This document shows positions 35,051-45,269 of a DNA stretch of 64,000 nt, one piece after another (position 1 is the stretch's first letter; each line of letters starts with the position of its first letter). Both the position numbers and the translations under genes were made by a program. The notes beneath the pieces were generated by a model that saw nothing but the letters and a program-made list of their open reading frames with translations, made no database searches and was not told the origin of the DNA. The stretch is from JAUXFS01 sp963772635 (GTDB lineage: Bacteria; Pseudomonadota; Alphaproteobacteria; Rhodospirillales; Defluviicoccaceae), in assembly GCA_963772635.1 (NCBI GenBank), contig CAVYYK010000028.1, positions 124,001 through 188,000 of the forward strand. Direction: 5' to 3'.

Positions 35051-38000
35051 GTGCCCGACGAAACCGCCGCCATCAGCAAACCGACCGGATCCCGGACCCG
35101 TCGCAAGACCCGGTTCCGCAACCCGATCCGCTTCGTCACCGCCGCGAGCCTTTTCGACGGCCACGACGCGTCGATCAACATCATGCGGCGCATCCTCCAG
35201 TCGACCGGCGCCGAGGTCATCCATCTCGGCCACAACCGCTCGGTCGAGGAGATCGTCACCGCCGCCCTGCAGGAGGACGTGCAGGGGGTCGCGATCAGTT
35301 CCTACCAGGGCGGCCACATCGAATTCTTCAAGTACATGCTCGACCTGCTGCGCGAGCGCGGCGGATCGGAGATCAAGGTGTTCGGCGGCGGCGGCGGGGT
35401 CATCGTCGACGAGGAGATCGCGGACCTGAGCGCTTACGGCGTCGCCCGCATCTACACCCCCGAGGACGGGCGGACCATGGGTCTGCAGGGGATGATCGAC
35501 GACATGATGCGCCAGGCCGATTTCGACCTGACCGCCGATCTGCCGGCCGACTTCAAGGCGCTCGCGGACGGCGATTTCCGCCAACTCGCCCGGGTGATCA
35601 CCGCCCTTCAGGACGGCGTCATCGGCGATAGCGGGCGGGACGAGTTGCATGCCCTGGCCCAGCAACGCGGCACCGTTCCGGTTCTCGGCATCACCGGCAC
35701 CGGCGGCGCCGGCAAGTCGTCGCTCACCGACGAGATCATCCGCCGCTTCCGTCTCTACAGCGACGAGCCGAGGATTGCGGTCATCGCCATCGATCCGTCG
35801 CGGCGCAAGACCGGCGGCGCGCTGCTCGGCGACCGGATCCGGATGAACGCCATTACGGCGCCCAATATCTACGTGCGCTCCATCGCCAACCGCGCCAGCG
35901 GTCAGGACGTGCCCCGGGAGTTGCCCGACATCGTCGCCGCGGTAAAGGCCGCCGGCTTCGACCTGGTCATCGTCGAGACGCCGGGGATCGGGCAGGGCGA
36001 CGCCGGTGTCGTTCCGCACGTCGATGTCTCGATGTACGTGATGACGCCCGAGTTCGGCGCCGCCAGTCAGCTCGAGAAGATCGACATGTTGGATTTCGCC
36101 GATCTGGTCGTCATCAACAAGTTCGATCGCAAGGGCGCCCAAGACGCCCTTCGGGACGTGGCGAAACAGATGCAGCGCAACCGCGAAGCCTTCGCCACGC
36201 CGGCCGACGAGATGCCGGTGTTCGGCACCATCGCCGCCCGGTTCAACGACTTGGGTGTCACCGCCGTCTACGAGGCGCTGATCGGGCAGTTCAACGAACG
36301 GGGGCTCGGGCGGTGGCGCAGCGGAGCTGCTCCGGTCGGGGTGAAGAGCTCCGAGCCGGGCAGCGGTATCGTTCCCGCCCAACGCCAGCGCTATCTGGCC
36401 GAGGTCGCCGACACCGTGCGGACCTACCACGCCGACGTCGCCAAACAGGTGGCGATCGCCCGCGAACGCCAACAGCTGCGGGAAACCAGGCGCATGCTCG
36501 GAGAGGCCGGAGGAGGCGGCGATACCGCCGCCGTGGAAGCGCTCCTGGCGAAGCGCGAGGCGGCGCTGGACCCGCGCTGCCGCAAGCTGCTCGAGATGTG
36601 GCCGACGGTGCGCGCAGCGTACACCGGTGACGAGTACGTGGTCCGCATGCGCGAACGCGAAGTGAGGACGGCGCTGACCCATACGACGCTGTCGGGCACC
36701 CGCGTCCCGAAGGTGGCGTTGCCCCGCTACGAGGATGACGGCGAGATCCTGAGGTGGCAGTTGAAGGAAAACGTGCCCGGCAGCTTCCCCTACACCGCCG
36801 GTGTCTTCGCCTTCAAGCGGGAGGGCGAGGACCCGACAAGGATGTTCGCCGGCGAGGGCGATCCGTTTCGCACCAACGCGCGGTTCAAGCTGCTCTCCAA
36901 GCACTCCGAGGCCAAGCGCCTGTCCACCGCCTTCGACTCTGTCACTCTTTACGGCTTCGATCCCGACGAACGGCCGGATATCTATGGCAAGATCGGCAAC
37001 TCCGGCGTTTCCATCGCCACGGTCGACGACATCAAGGCCCTATACGACGGCTTCGACCTCTGCCACCCGACGACGTCGGTGTCGATGACCATCAACGGCC
37101 CGGCGCCGGCGATCCTGGCGATGTTCTTCAACGCCGCCATCGACCAGCAGCTCGGGAAGTTCGAGTCCGAGAACGGCCGCCGTCCGACCGAGGAGGAGGC
37201 GGAGAAGGTTCGCGAATGGGTGCTGGAGAATGTCCGCGGGACCGTTCAGGCGGATATCCTCAAGGAGGATCAGGGCCAGAACACTTGCATCTTCTCCACC
37301 GAGTTCGCGCTCAGGATGATGGCCGATATCCAGGAGTACTTCGTCCATCACCGGGTGCGCAATTTCTACTCGGTGTCGATCTCCGGCTATCACATCGCCG
37401 AGGCCGGGGCGAATCCGATCTCGCAGCTGGCGTTCACCCTCGCCAACGGCTTCACCTATGTCGAGGCCTATCTGGCGCGCGGCATGCACATCGACGACTT
37501 CGGTCCCAACCTGTCGTTCTTCTTCTCCGCCGGCATGGATCCCGAGTACACGGTGATGGGGCGGGTGGCGAGGCGGATCTGGTCGACGGCGATGCGCTTC
37601 AAGTACGGCGCCAACGAACGCTCCCAGAAGCTCAAGTACCACACCCAGACTTCGGGCCGGTCGCTGCACGCCCAGGAGTACGGCTTCAACGACATCCGGA
37701 CCACGCTGCAGGCGTTGCTCGCCGTCTACGACAACACCAACAGCCTGCACACCAACGCCTACGACGAGGCGATCACCACGCCGACCGAAGAGAGCGTCCG
37801 ACGGGCGATGGCCATTCAGTTGATCATCAACCGCGAATGGGGCCTCGCCAAGAACGAGAACCCGAACCAGGGCTCGTTCATTATCGACGAGCTGACCGAC
37901 CTGGTCGAAGAGGCGGTGCTGAAGGAGTTCGAGCGGATCAGCGAGCGGGGTGGGGTGCTTGGAGCCATGGAGACCGGCTACCAGCGCGGCAAGATCCAGG

Positions 38001-38332
38001 ACGAGTCCCTGTACTACGAGCGCAAGAAGCACGACGGCAGCTATCCGATCGTTGGCGTCAACACCTTCCTGAACCCGGAAGGTTCGGTGCTGCCGACCCC
38101 CGACCTGGTCCGTTCGACCGAGGAGGAGAAGCAAAGCCAGATCACGCGGCTGCGCGATTTCCAGGGGCGCAACGCCGAGGCCGCTGCGGAAATGGTCGAA
38201 CGGCTTCAGGAAGCGGCGACCGGCGGCGGCAATATCTTCGCGGTGCTGATGGACGCGGCCCGTGTGCTGTCGCTGGGCCAGATTGCCAACGCGCTCTTCG
38301 ATGTTGGCGGCCAGTATCGCCGGAGCATGTAG
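35051..38332 (+). CDS. icmF: Fused isobutyryl-CoA mutase IcmF
   Basis: Adenosylcobalamin enzyme that interconverts isobutyryl-CoA and n-butyryl-CoA (or related acyl-CoAs), 1093 residues. Order: B12-binding domain with LFDGHDAS (His38 the likely cobalt ligand) and IAISSYQGGHIEFFKYM; a MeaB-like GTPase chaperone with P-loop GTGGAGKSS (about 215-222), DPSRRKTGGALLGDRIRMN and NKFDRKG; then the acyl-CoA mutase barrel with YTAGVFAFKREGEDPTRMF and VSMTINGPAPAI. This order distinguishes IcmF from methylmalonyl-CoA mutase. The GTG at 35051 gives the standard length with GGAG upstream. The upstream open frame to 34817 is not conserved. Exact acyl-CoA specificity is not deducible. Confidence 0.95.
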   Translation: MPDETAAISKPTGSRTRRKTRFRNPIRFVTAASLFDGHDASINIMRRILQSTGAEVIHLGHNRSVEEIVTAALQEDVQGVAISSYQGGHIEFFKYMLDLLRERGGSEIKVFGGGGGVIVDEEIADLSAYGVARIYTPEDGRTMGLQGMIDDMMRQADFDLTADLPADFKALADGDFRQLARVITALQDGVIGDSGRDELHALAQQRGTVPVLGITGTGGAGKSSLTDEIIRRFRLYSDEPRIAVIAIDPSRRKTGGALLGDRIRMNAITAPNIYVRSIANRASGQDVPRELPDIVAAVKAAGFDLVIVETPGIGQGDAGVVPHVDVSMYVMTPEFGAASQLEKIDMLDFADLVVINKFDRKGAQDALRDVAKQMQRNREAFATPADEMPVFGTIAARFNDLGVTAVYEALIGQFNERGLGRWRSGAAPVGVKSSEPGSGIVPAQRQRYLAEVADTVRTYHADVAKQVAIARERQQLRETRRMLGEAGGGGDTAAVEALLAKREAALDPRCRKLLEMWPTVRAAYTGDEYVVRMREREVRTALTHTTLSGTRVPKVALPRYEDDGEILRWQLKENVPGSFPYTAGVFAFKREGEDPTRMFAGEGDPFRTNARFKLLSKHSEAKRLSTAFDSVTLYGFDPDERPDIYGKIGNSGVSIATVDDIKALYDGFDLCHPTTSVSMTINGPAPAILAMFFNAAIDQQLGKFESENGRRPTEEEAEKVREWVLENVRGTVQADILKEDQGQNTCIFSTEFALRMMADIQEYFVHHRVRNFYSVSISGYHIAEAGANPISQLAFTLANGFTYVEAYLARGMHIDDFGPNLSFFFSAGMDPEYTVMGRVARRIWSTAMRFKYGANERSQKLKYHTQTSGRSLHAQEYGFNDIRTTLQALLAVYDNTNSLHTNAYDEAITTPTEESVRRAMAIQLIINREWGLAKNENPNQGSFIIDELTDLVEEAVLKEFERISERGGVLGAMETGYQRGKIQDESLYYERKKHDGSYPIVGVNTFLNPEGSVLPTPDLVRSTEEEKQSQITRLRDFQGRNAEAAAEMVERLQEAATGGGNIFAVLMDAARVLSLGQIANALFDVGGQYRRSM

Positions 38333-38361
38333 GTCTCGCGGCGGAGTGGCGGAGATCGTCG

Positions 38362-38580
38362 GTGAGTGGCAAGGGTCTCAAATCGTCGGCAGGCGCGTCG
38401 TTGAGCGAAGTGCTTTTCGAATTTCGTCGCGTCGGCAACAGCATTCGGGTCGTCGCCGTCGATCCGGTCACCAACACGGAGATCACGATGGTCGGTGCAC
38501 CCGAGTGCGGCGAGGAAACCTTGAAGCAACTCGCCGCGCGAAAGCTTGCCTACGTCATCTCGAAGAATCAAAAAGCTTAA
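38362..38580 (+). CDS. Small DUF6898-like protein
   Basis: A 72-residue protein with the core SLSEVLFEFRRVGNSIRVVA, VDPVTNTEITMVG and a C-terminal helix TLKQLAARKLAYVI. It resembles a small, conserved, uncharacterised alphaproteobacterial family (DUF6898, named from memory). The GTG at 38362 has GGAG about seven bases upstream. It follows icmF by 29 bases on the same strand and is probably co-transcribed. The function is unknown. The beta-hairpin-plus-helix pattern suggests a compact soluble domain. Confidence 0.7.
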   Translation: MSGKGLKSSAGASLSEVLFEFRRVGNSIRVVAVDPVTNTEITMVGAPECGEETLKQLAARKLAYVISKNQKA

Positions 38581-38919
38581 ATCGTCATCGGCAGCGTCCG
38601 GAAATTTTTTGGACGTCCCACACGGTTCGCGGCGTTTTTGACTTGACACAACAGCCCCCTGCAATGACACCATGCCGTTGATAAAGGCGGATTGATGGTG
38701 CCTCCTCGCAACGGTAGGTAGCCGATCATCCCGCTGCAAACCCCCGCGCCAGACGGGGCAAAACAGGGACGGGAAGCTTGATGGTAGCGGAGCCATCTTC
38801 CAAGGTGAGGACGATCGGAAGGCGGGCGTTTCGGCCCGCGGTCCTCGTCTTTTCCGGATCGAGCACCGTTTCTTGTCCGAACCGCTGGTTGTTTCCAGCC
38901 TGAGGATGGACGAGGGCCG
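38581..38919 (+). promoter_or_regulatory. Leader region ahead of the branched-chain amino acid transporter
   Basis: A 339-base gap. The main feature is a hairpin at 38807-38846: GAGGAC with GTCCTC outside, GCGGGC with GCCCGC inside, and a left-side bulge. It is followed by GTCTTTT to 38853, like a factor-independent terminator or attenuator 67 bases before the livH start. It could end the icmF/DUF6898 transcript or regulate entry into the liv genes. A TTGACA at 38643-38648 has no good -10 partner. Confidence 0.45.
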
Positions 38920-39834
<915 letters not shown>

Positions 39835-39838
39835 GAAG

Positions 39839-41425
39839 ATGACGGTTGCCGGCGACGTTACGACGAAACAGGCCCAGGCGAAGCCGCTGGACTGGCCCGC
39901 CGTGTTCAAGGAGTGCGGGCTCACGGCGTTGGTGGTATTCGGTCTTGCCGTCGGCATGCTGGCGTTCCGTACCCGTGACGTTCCGGGTGGACTGGAAATC
40001 GAGACCCGCTATGGTTCCGTCGTTACCGTCACCCTAATTGCGTTTCTCGGTCGCCTCGCTCTCGTGATGATACGCGAGGGAAGGCCCTTCTCCGTCCTGG
40101 TGACGGTTCTGCCGTTCGCCGTACTGATGCTGGTGGCGTTGCTGGCGGCGCAGTTCTTCGCACCGGGAACGGCCGCCACGATAACGACCTATCTGCCCTT
40201 CGGTGACATGGTCGTCAACTGGATCATTGCCATCCTCGCCTTCGTGTTCGCCGGCCGAGCGGCCTGGGCGCTCCGCCACACGGGCGCCTCGCGAAAGACG
40301 ATCAAGGACCGTGAAAAGGCCATGGACGCGTTCGCCGCTCGGTTTCAGCGGACGGCGCGGTTCATCGGCCCCGTTCTGCTCGCCGTCGCCATCGTCTTTC
40401 CACTTCTGGCGTTCGCCCCGGAGACGCCATTCCTTCCCAAGGTCGATCGTCGGACGCTCGACATCGCCATTCTCGTCGCTACCTATGTCATGCTCGGTTG
40501 GGGCCTGAACATCGTTGTCGGTTTGGCCGGCCTGCTGGACCTCGGGTACGTCGCCTTCTATGCCGTGGGCGCCTACAGCTATGCGTTGTTGGCGACCCAC
40601 TACGACTTGAGCTTCTGGATATGCCTGCCTTTCGCCGGCCTGATGGCGGGTTCCGCCGGTGTCATTCTTGGATTTCCGGTTCTCCGTCTCCGAGGCGACT
40701 ACCTCGCCATCGTCACCCTCGGTTTCGGCGAGATGATCCGGGTCATTCTGCTCAACTGGTACAAGTTCACCAATGGTCCCGATGGGATTTCCGGCATTCC
40801 GCGGCCCAGCTTTTTCGGGTTGGATTTTGCCCGCAGCGCGCCGGACGGCGTCGACACCTTCCACAGCTTTTTCGGCCTGAACTATTCGCCGATCGATCGG
40901 ATCATTTTTCTCTATTACGTTATTTGGCGATTGGCGCTGGTCACCAACATTTTCACCTTGCGGATTCGCCGACTGCCCATCGGGCGCGCCTGGGAAGCGT
41001 TGCGCGAGGATGAGATCGCCTGCCGCTCTCTCGGCATCAATCCCCGCAACACCAAGCTGACGGCCTTTGCCATCGGTGCGATGTTCGCGGGTTTCGCCGG
41101 CTCGTTCTTCGCCACCCGTCAGGGGTTCATCAGCCCGGAGAGCTTTACCTTCATCGAATCCGCGGTGATCTTGGCCATCGTCGTGTTGGGCGGTTTCGGC
41201 AGCCAAATCGGCGTGGTCTTGGCGGCGATCATTCTGATCGGACTGCCCGAGTTCTTCCGCGAGCTGCAGCAGTATCGCATGCTGGCGTTTGGGGCGGCCA
41301 TGGTGTTGATCATGATTTGGCGCCCCGCCGGCCTGCTTGCCCATCGCGAGCCCACCATCCGATTGCCGCGGAAGGCTGGGGAAGAGGGGGGATCGGAGCG
41401 CTCGACCACGGGGGCGGCTCGATGA
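39839..41425 (+). CDS. livM: Branched-chain amino acid ABC transporter permease LivM
   Basis: Second permease, 528 residues, longer than enteric LivM (about 425) because of an N-terminal extension with several extra hydrophobic segments before the family core. The core contains YVMLGWGLNIVVGLAGLLDLGY, FPVLRLRGDYLAIVTLGFGE and the EAA-like loop RAWEALREDEIACRSLGIN. The ATG at 39839 lies four bases after the livH stop. The end overlaps the livG ATG (ATGA). The long form is common in alphaproteobacteria. Intact. Confidence 0.93.
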   Translation: MTVAGDVTTKQAQAKPLDWPAVFKECGLTALVVFGLAVGMLAFRTRDVPGGLEIETRYGSVVTVTLIAFLGRLALVMIREGRPFSVLVTVLPFAVLMLVALLAAQFFAPGTAATITTYLPFGDMVVNWIIAILAFVFAGRAAWALRHTGASRKTIKDREKAMDAFAARFQRTARFIGPVLLAVAIVFPLLAFAPETPFLPKVDRRTLDIAILVATYVMLGWGLNIVVGLAGLLDLGYVAFYAVGAYSYALLATHYDLSFWICLPFAGLMAGSAGVILGFPVLRLRGDYLAIVTLGFGEMIRVILLNWYKFTNGPDGISGIPRPSFFGLDFARSAPDGVDTFHSFFGLNYSPIDRIIFLYYVIWRLALVTNIFTLRIRRLPIGRAWEALREDEIACRSLGINPRNTKLTAFAIGAMFAGFAGSFFATRQGFISPESFTFIESAVILAIVVLGGFGSQIGVVLAAIILIGLPEFFRELQQYRMLAFGAAMVLIMIWRPAGLLAHREPTIRLPRKAGEEGGSERSTTGAAR

Positions 41426-42309
41426 ACGCCGCGACCCAGCCGGCTGTCGCCAACGCGCCGCTGCTCAACGTCGAACATCTGACCATGCGGTTCGGTGGTC
41501 TCGTGGCCATCGACGACGTTTCCTTCGAGGCCGCCGACAAGCAGATCACTGCGATCATCGGTCCGAACGGGGCCGGCAAGACGACGTTGTTCAACTGTCT
41601 GACAGGCTTTTACAAACCCACGGTCGGTCGGCTGACTCTCAACCATCGGAAAAAGGGATTGTTCCTGCTCGAGCGGATGGAAGGATACCGCATTCCGCAA
41701 GACGCGGATGTCGCCCGGACCTTCCAGAACATTCGCCTGTTCGGGGCGATGACGGTGCTGGAGAACCTGATTGTCGCTCAGCACACGGTACTCATGCGCG
41801 CTTCGGCGTTTACCTTCGCCGGCCTGTTCGGCATGCCCCGGTATCGTCATGCCGAGGCGAAAGCGGTGGACTTGGCGCGGTATTGGCTCGATCGGGTACG
41901 GCTAACGGAATATGCGGACTGGGATGCCGCCAATCTACCCTACGGTGCGCAGAGGCGATTGGAGATCGCCCGGTCGATGTGCACGAAGCCGGTCCTTCTT
42001 TGCCTCGATGAGCCGGCGGCGGGACTCAATCCCCGAGAATCGGCCGAACTCAATCAGCTGCTGATTTTTATTCGCGACGAGCACAAGATCGGGCTGTTGC
42101 TGATCGAACACGACATGAGCGTGGTGATGGAGATTTCCGATCACATTGTCGTCCTCGACTACGGACGCAAGATCTCTGATGGTCCGCCCGAAGAAGTGCG
42201 GAACGACCCTGCGGTGATCCGTGCCTATCTTGGCGAGGAGGAGGACGAGGAACTGCCACCGGAGGTCGCCGGGGACTTGTCTTCCGGCAAAGATCGGGGT
42301 GCGGGCTGA
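41422..42309 (+). CDS. livG: Branched-chain amino acid ABC transporter ATPase LivG
   Basis: One of two cytoplasmic ATPases driving the importer, 295 residues. Walker A is GPNGAGKTT, Walker B LLCLDEPAAGLNP with the H-loop histidine in LIEHDMSVVM. The signature motif region reads LPYGAQRRLEIAR, a LivG-type variant of LSGGQ. Residues after about 270 are an acidic tail (GEEEDEELPPE) beyond the usual end. The ATG at 41422 overlaps the livM stop. Confidence 0.95.
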   Translation: MNAATQPAVANAPLLNVEHLTMRFGGLVAIDDVSFEAADKQITAIIGPNGAGKTTLFNCLTGFYKPTVGRLTLNHRKKGLFLLERMEGYRIPQDADVARTFQNIRLFGAMTVLENLIVAQHTVLMRASAFTFAGLFGMPRYRHAEAKAVDLARYWLDRVRLTEYADWDAANLPYGAQRRLEIARSMCTKPVLLCLDEPAAGLNPRESAELNQLLIFIRDEHKIGLLLIEHDMSVVMEISDHIVVLDYGRKISDGPPEEVRNDPAVIRAYLGEEEDEELPPEVAGDLSSGKDRGAG

Positions 42310-42310
42310 A

Positions 42311-43021
42311 ATGTTGGTGATCTCCGGCGTGCATACTTTCTACGGCAACATCGAAGCGTTGCGCGGCGTCGACGTGGAGGTCAATGCCGGCGAGATCGTC
42401 ACCCTGATTGGGGCTAATGGCGCCGGCAAGTCGACCCTGCTCATGACCATTTGCGGAAATCCCCGGGCGGCGCAGGGAAGCGTGGTGTTCGAGGGTGAGG
42501 AAATCACCCAAAAGCCTACCTACGAGATCATTCGGTCCGGCATCGCCCAGTCTCCCGAGGGCCGGCGGATCTTCCCGCGGATGTCGGTAATGGAAAACCT
42601 GCAGATGGGGGCCACGACCGCGGCGCCGCAGTTTTTCGAGGACGACCTGAAAAAGGTTTTTCATTTGTTTCCGATCCTCAAGGAGCGTCAGGATCAACGC
42701 GGCGGCACTCTTTCGGGTGGCGAACAGCAGATGCTGGCGATCGGTAGGGCCCTGATGAGCCGGCCGCGGCTCCTGCTGTTGGACGAGCCGTCCCTGGGCC
42801 TGGCACCGATGGTGGTAAAGCAGATCTTTCGGGTCATCAAGAACATCAACGAGCAGGAAGACGTGACGGTTTTTCTGGTCGAACAGAATGCCTTTCACGC
42901 GTTGAGGCTGGCTCACCGCGGTTACGTCATGGTGAACGGGCGGATCACGTTATCGGGATCCGGTCGGGAGCTGTTGGCTAATCCAGAGGTTCGTGCCGCC
43001 TACCTCGAGGGCGGCCATTGA
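42311..43021 (+). CDS. livF: Branched-chain amino acid ABC transporter ATPase LivF
   Basis: Second ATPase, 236 residues. Walker A GANGAGKST, signature LSGGEQQMLAIGRAL, Walker B LLLLDEPSLGLAP, and H-loop region VFLVEQNAFHALR (with Asn after Gln, as usual for LivF). The ATG at 42311 lies one base after the livG stop. It forms the ATPase heterodimer with LivG. Confidence 0.95.
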   Translation: MLVISGVHTFYGNIEALRGVDVEVNAGEIVTLIGANGAGKSTLLMTICGNPRAAQGSVVFEGEEITQKPTYEIIRSGIAQSPEGRRIFPRMSVMENLQMGATTAAPQFFEDDLKKVFHLFPILKERQDQRGGTLSGGEQQMLAIGRALMSRPRLLLLDEPSLGLAPMVVKQIFRVIKNINEQEDVTVFLVEQNAFHALRLAHRGYVMVNGRITLSGSGRELLANPEVRAAYLEGGH

Positions 43022-43037
43022 ACGAGGCGAACATGTC

Positions 43038-43379
43038 ATGGAATCGTTGCTAGGCACCTCCATTGCGGTCTTCATCGCCGTGACGGTCGTGATCCTTGGT
43101 TTTGCCGCCTACATGACCGGACAGGCGTTGGCGGGCACGTGGCGTCCATTGTGGCAGTTGTTCGTCTACTGCGCCTTGCTCGCCTTCGGGTCCCGATTCC
43201 TGATTTTCGCCTTGTTCGATGGCGTCCTTCTGTCGGTAACCGGGTACGTGATCGATGCGGCGGTGCTCATGCTCATCGCCGCTTTCGCTTTTCGACTCAC
43301 TCGTGCCCGCAAGATGGTGGCCCAATATCCGTGGTTGTATGAGCGCGTTGGCGTGTTCGGATGGAGGAGCAGGCATTAA
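43038..43379 (+). CDS. DUF6867-like small membrane protein in liv operon
   Basis: A 113-residue protein with three hydrophobic segments (about residues 6-28, 38-58 and 66-84) and a basic C terminus ending in YERVGVFGWRSRH. It lies 16 bases after livF and resembles a small family found in alphaproteobacterial liv operons (DUF6867, named from memory). It may be an accessory subunit of the importer, but its function is unknown. Start ATG 43038. Confidence 0.75.
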   Translation: MESLLGTSIAVFIAVTVVILGFAAYMTGQALAGTWRPLWQLFVYCALLAFGSRFLIFALFDGVLLSVTGYVIDAAVLMLIAAFAFRLTRARKMVAQYPWLYERVGVFGWRSRH

Positions 43380-43440
43380 CGATCTTTAACTGTGTGCAGG
43401 CACGGAGAAATCGTAGTATTGCTTGGTTGCCACAGACATG

Positions 43441-43455
43441 GTAACCTATGGTTAC
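43441..43455. promoter_or_regulatory. Palindrome GTAACC-TAT-GGTTAC upstream of livK
   Basis: A perfect 6-bp inverted repeat with a 3-base centre, 96 bases before the livK start, in the 171-base gap after the DUF6867-like gene. Its form suits a dimeric regulator site controlling separate expression of the binding protein. No regulator could be matched. Confidence 0.45.
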
Positions 43456-43550
43456 AAATCGAGGATCGGGTACTCCTTTTGGGGTAACTCTGGAACTCCT
43501 GGTGATTGCGACAATTCGATAAACTTCATGTCAGGGAAGGAAGAACCGAA

Positions 43551-44654
43551 ATGAAGCACGCAATGACAGCTCTTGCAGCTGTTGCCGCTTTGACCGTGGC
43601 GGGCTTTGGTGCAGCCAAGGCCGACATAACCATCGCTACGGTGGGTCCGATGACCGGTCAGTATGCGACGTTTGGTGAGCAGATGAAGAATGGCGCGGAA
43701 ATGGCCGTCGCCGATATCAATGCCGCTGGTGGCGTCCTCGGGCAGAAACTAAAGCTTCTCGTCGAAGACGATGCCTGCGATCCCAAGCAGGCCGTGGCCG
43801 TGGCCAACAAGATGGCCAGCGAAGCTGTGGTCTTCGTAGCCGGGCACTTCTGTTCCGGCTCGTCAATTCCGGCTTCCCAGGTTTACGAGGAAGAGAACAT
43901 CCTGCAGATTTCTCCGGCTTCGACCAATCCGAAGCTGACCGAACAGGGATTTCCCAACGTCTTCAGGACGTGCGGCCGTGACGACCAGCAGGGCATCGTC
44001 GCCGGAAATTACATCGCTGACCACTTCAAGGGCAAAAAGATCGCCATCCTTCAGGACAAGACCGCTTACGGCAAGGGCTTGGCCGACGAGACCAAGAAGC
44101 AGCTCAACGAGCGGGGCGTCAAGGAGGCCATGTACGAGGCGTATACGGCGGGGGAAAAAGACTACAGCGCCCTGGTCAGCAAGCTGAAGGGCGAGGGGAT
44201 CGACGTGATCTATCTCGGCGGCTATCACACCGAGGCCGGCCTGATCATTCGCCAGGCCCATGATCAAGGCTACAAGCCGCAGTTGATTTCCGGCGACGCC
44301 CTGGTCACCGACGAATACTGGAAGATCACAGGTCCGACCGGTGAGGGCACGCTGATGACCTTCAGCCCCGATCCGCGCAAGAACCCGGTCGCCGCACCGG
44401 TGGTCGAGCGGTTCCGCGCTAAGGGCATCGAACCCGAAGGCTATGTTCTCTATACCTACGGTGCCATTCAGGCCTGGGCGGACGCGGTCGAGAAGGCCGG
44501 GACGACCGACACCGCCAAGGTGGCGGCCATTCTCAAGGCCGACAAGTTCGACACGGTGCTGGGCGAGATTGGCTTCGACAAGAACGGCGATGTGACCGCG
44601 CCGGGCTACGTCTTCTACGTCTGGAAGGACGGAAAGTACGACTACGTCCAATAG
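43551..44654 (+). CDS. livK: Branched-chain amino acid ABC transporter substrate-binding protein
   Basis: Periplasmic receptor of the Liv importer, 367 residues. A Sec signal peptide (MKHAMTALAAVAALTVAGFG, cleavage after AKA at about residue 24) precedes DITIATVGPMTGQYATFGEQ. Paired cysteines in VEDDACDPKQ and AGHFCSGSS suggest the disulfide seen in LivJ/LivK. The ATG at 43551 follows GGAAGG. The gene has its own leader with a palindrome and its own terminator, so it can be expressed more strongly than the membrane parts. Confidence 0.95.
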   Translation: MKHAMTALAAVAALTVAGFGAAKADITIATVGPMTGQYATFGEQMKNGAEMAVADINAAGGVLGQKLKLLVEDDACDPKQAVAVANKMASEAVVFVAGHFCSGSSIPASQVYEEENILQISPASTNPKLTEQGFPNVFRTCGRDDQQGIVAGNYIADHFKGKKIAILQDKTAYGKGLADETKKQLNERGVKEAMYEAYTAGEKDYSALVSKLKGEGIDVIYLGGYHTEAGLIIRQAHDQGYKPQLISGDALVTDEYWKITGPTGEGTLMTFSPDPRKNPVAAPVVERFRAKGIEPEGYVLYTYGAIQAWADAVEKAGTTDTAKVAAILKADKFDTVLGEIGFDKNGDVTAPGYVFYVWKDGKYDYVQ

Positions 44655-44676
44655 TCTCCAGGAATCAATGCGAAGC

Positions 44677-44709
44677 GGGCCCGGCAGTCAAGGATTGCCG
44701 GGCCCTTTC
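44677..44709 (+). terminator. Rho-independent terminator after livK
   Basis: A perfect 10-bp GC-rich stem (GGGCCCGGCA at 44677-44686, TGCCGGGCCC at 44696-44705) with a nine-base loop and a short T tract (TTTCA) after it. It starts 22 bases after the livK stop. Confidence 0.85.
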
Positions 44710-44828
44710 ACGTTTCAAACGACAAAGAACTGTCGGTGAGCGACTTGACTTTCAATCACAATCGATTCTGATTTGTCGGAACCGTGGCGGCAAACACCCG
44801 GACACGTGGTGCTCGCAGCCGTCAGAGA

Positions 44829-45269
44829 CTATCGACTTGACCCACGCTTCTCGCCGGCTTTGCGCCCGAGCCCGATCTGCTTGGCAAATTCGGAACGCTG
44901 TTTGGCGTAATTGGGAGAGACCATCGGATAGTCCGGAGGAAGGTTCCACTTTGCGCGGTACTCCTCCGGAGTCATATCGTAGGTGGTGCGCAGGTGACGC
45001 TTGAGCATCTTCAACTTCTTGCCGTCTTCCAAGCAGATGAGGTATTCGGGTGTGACCGACTTGCGGATTGACGTGGCCGGCTTTTGAAGCGCGGTTCCAA
45101 GCTCCGCCGAAGGCCCATCGAGAGCACTCATCGAACCGAAAACGCTATGAATGACTTCAGGAATTTGTCCGGCCGACACCTGATTGTTACTGACGTATGC
45201 GGCGACGACATCTACCGCCATGCGCAGAACGTCGTCTCGCGATACTTTGTCATCAATCTCATCGCTCAT
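44829..45269 (-). CDS. MucR/Ros-family transcriptional regulator
   Basis: A 146-residue nucleoid-type regulator that in related bacteria binds AT-rich promoters and represses exopolysaccharide, motility and cell-cycle genes. The C-terminal finger reads CLEDGKKLKMLKRHLRTTYDMTPEEYRAKW in two adjoining pieces. Compared with Ros, the first cysteine and one histidine remain. The second cysteine is Asp and the last histidine region is TTYD. Zinc may therefore be absent, as reported for some Mesorhizobium family members. The AT-rich gap upstream is a plausible self-repression site. Confidence 0.9.
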   Translation of the reverse strand: MSDEIDDKVSRDDVLRMAVDVVAAYVSNNQVSAGQIPEVIHSVFGSMSALDGPSAELGTALQKPATSIRKSVTPEYLICLEDGKKLKMLKRHLRTTYDMTPEEYRAKWNLPPDYPMVSPNYAKQRSEFAKQIGLGRKAGEKRGSSR

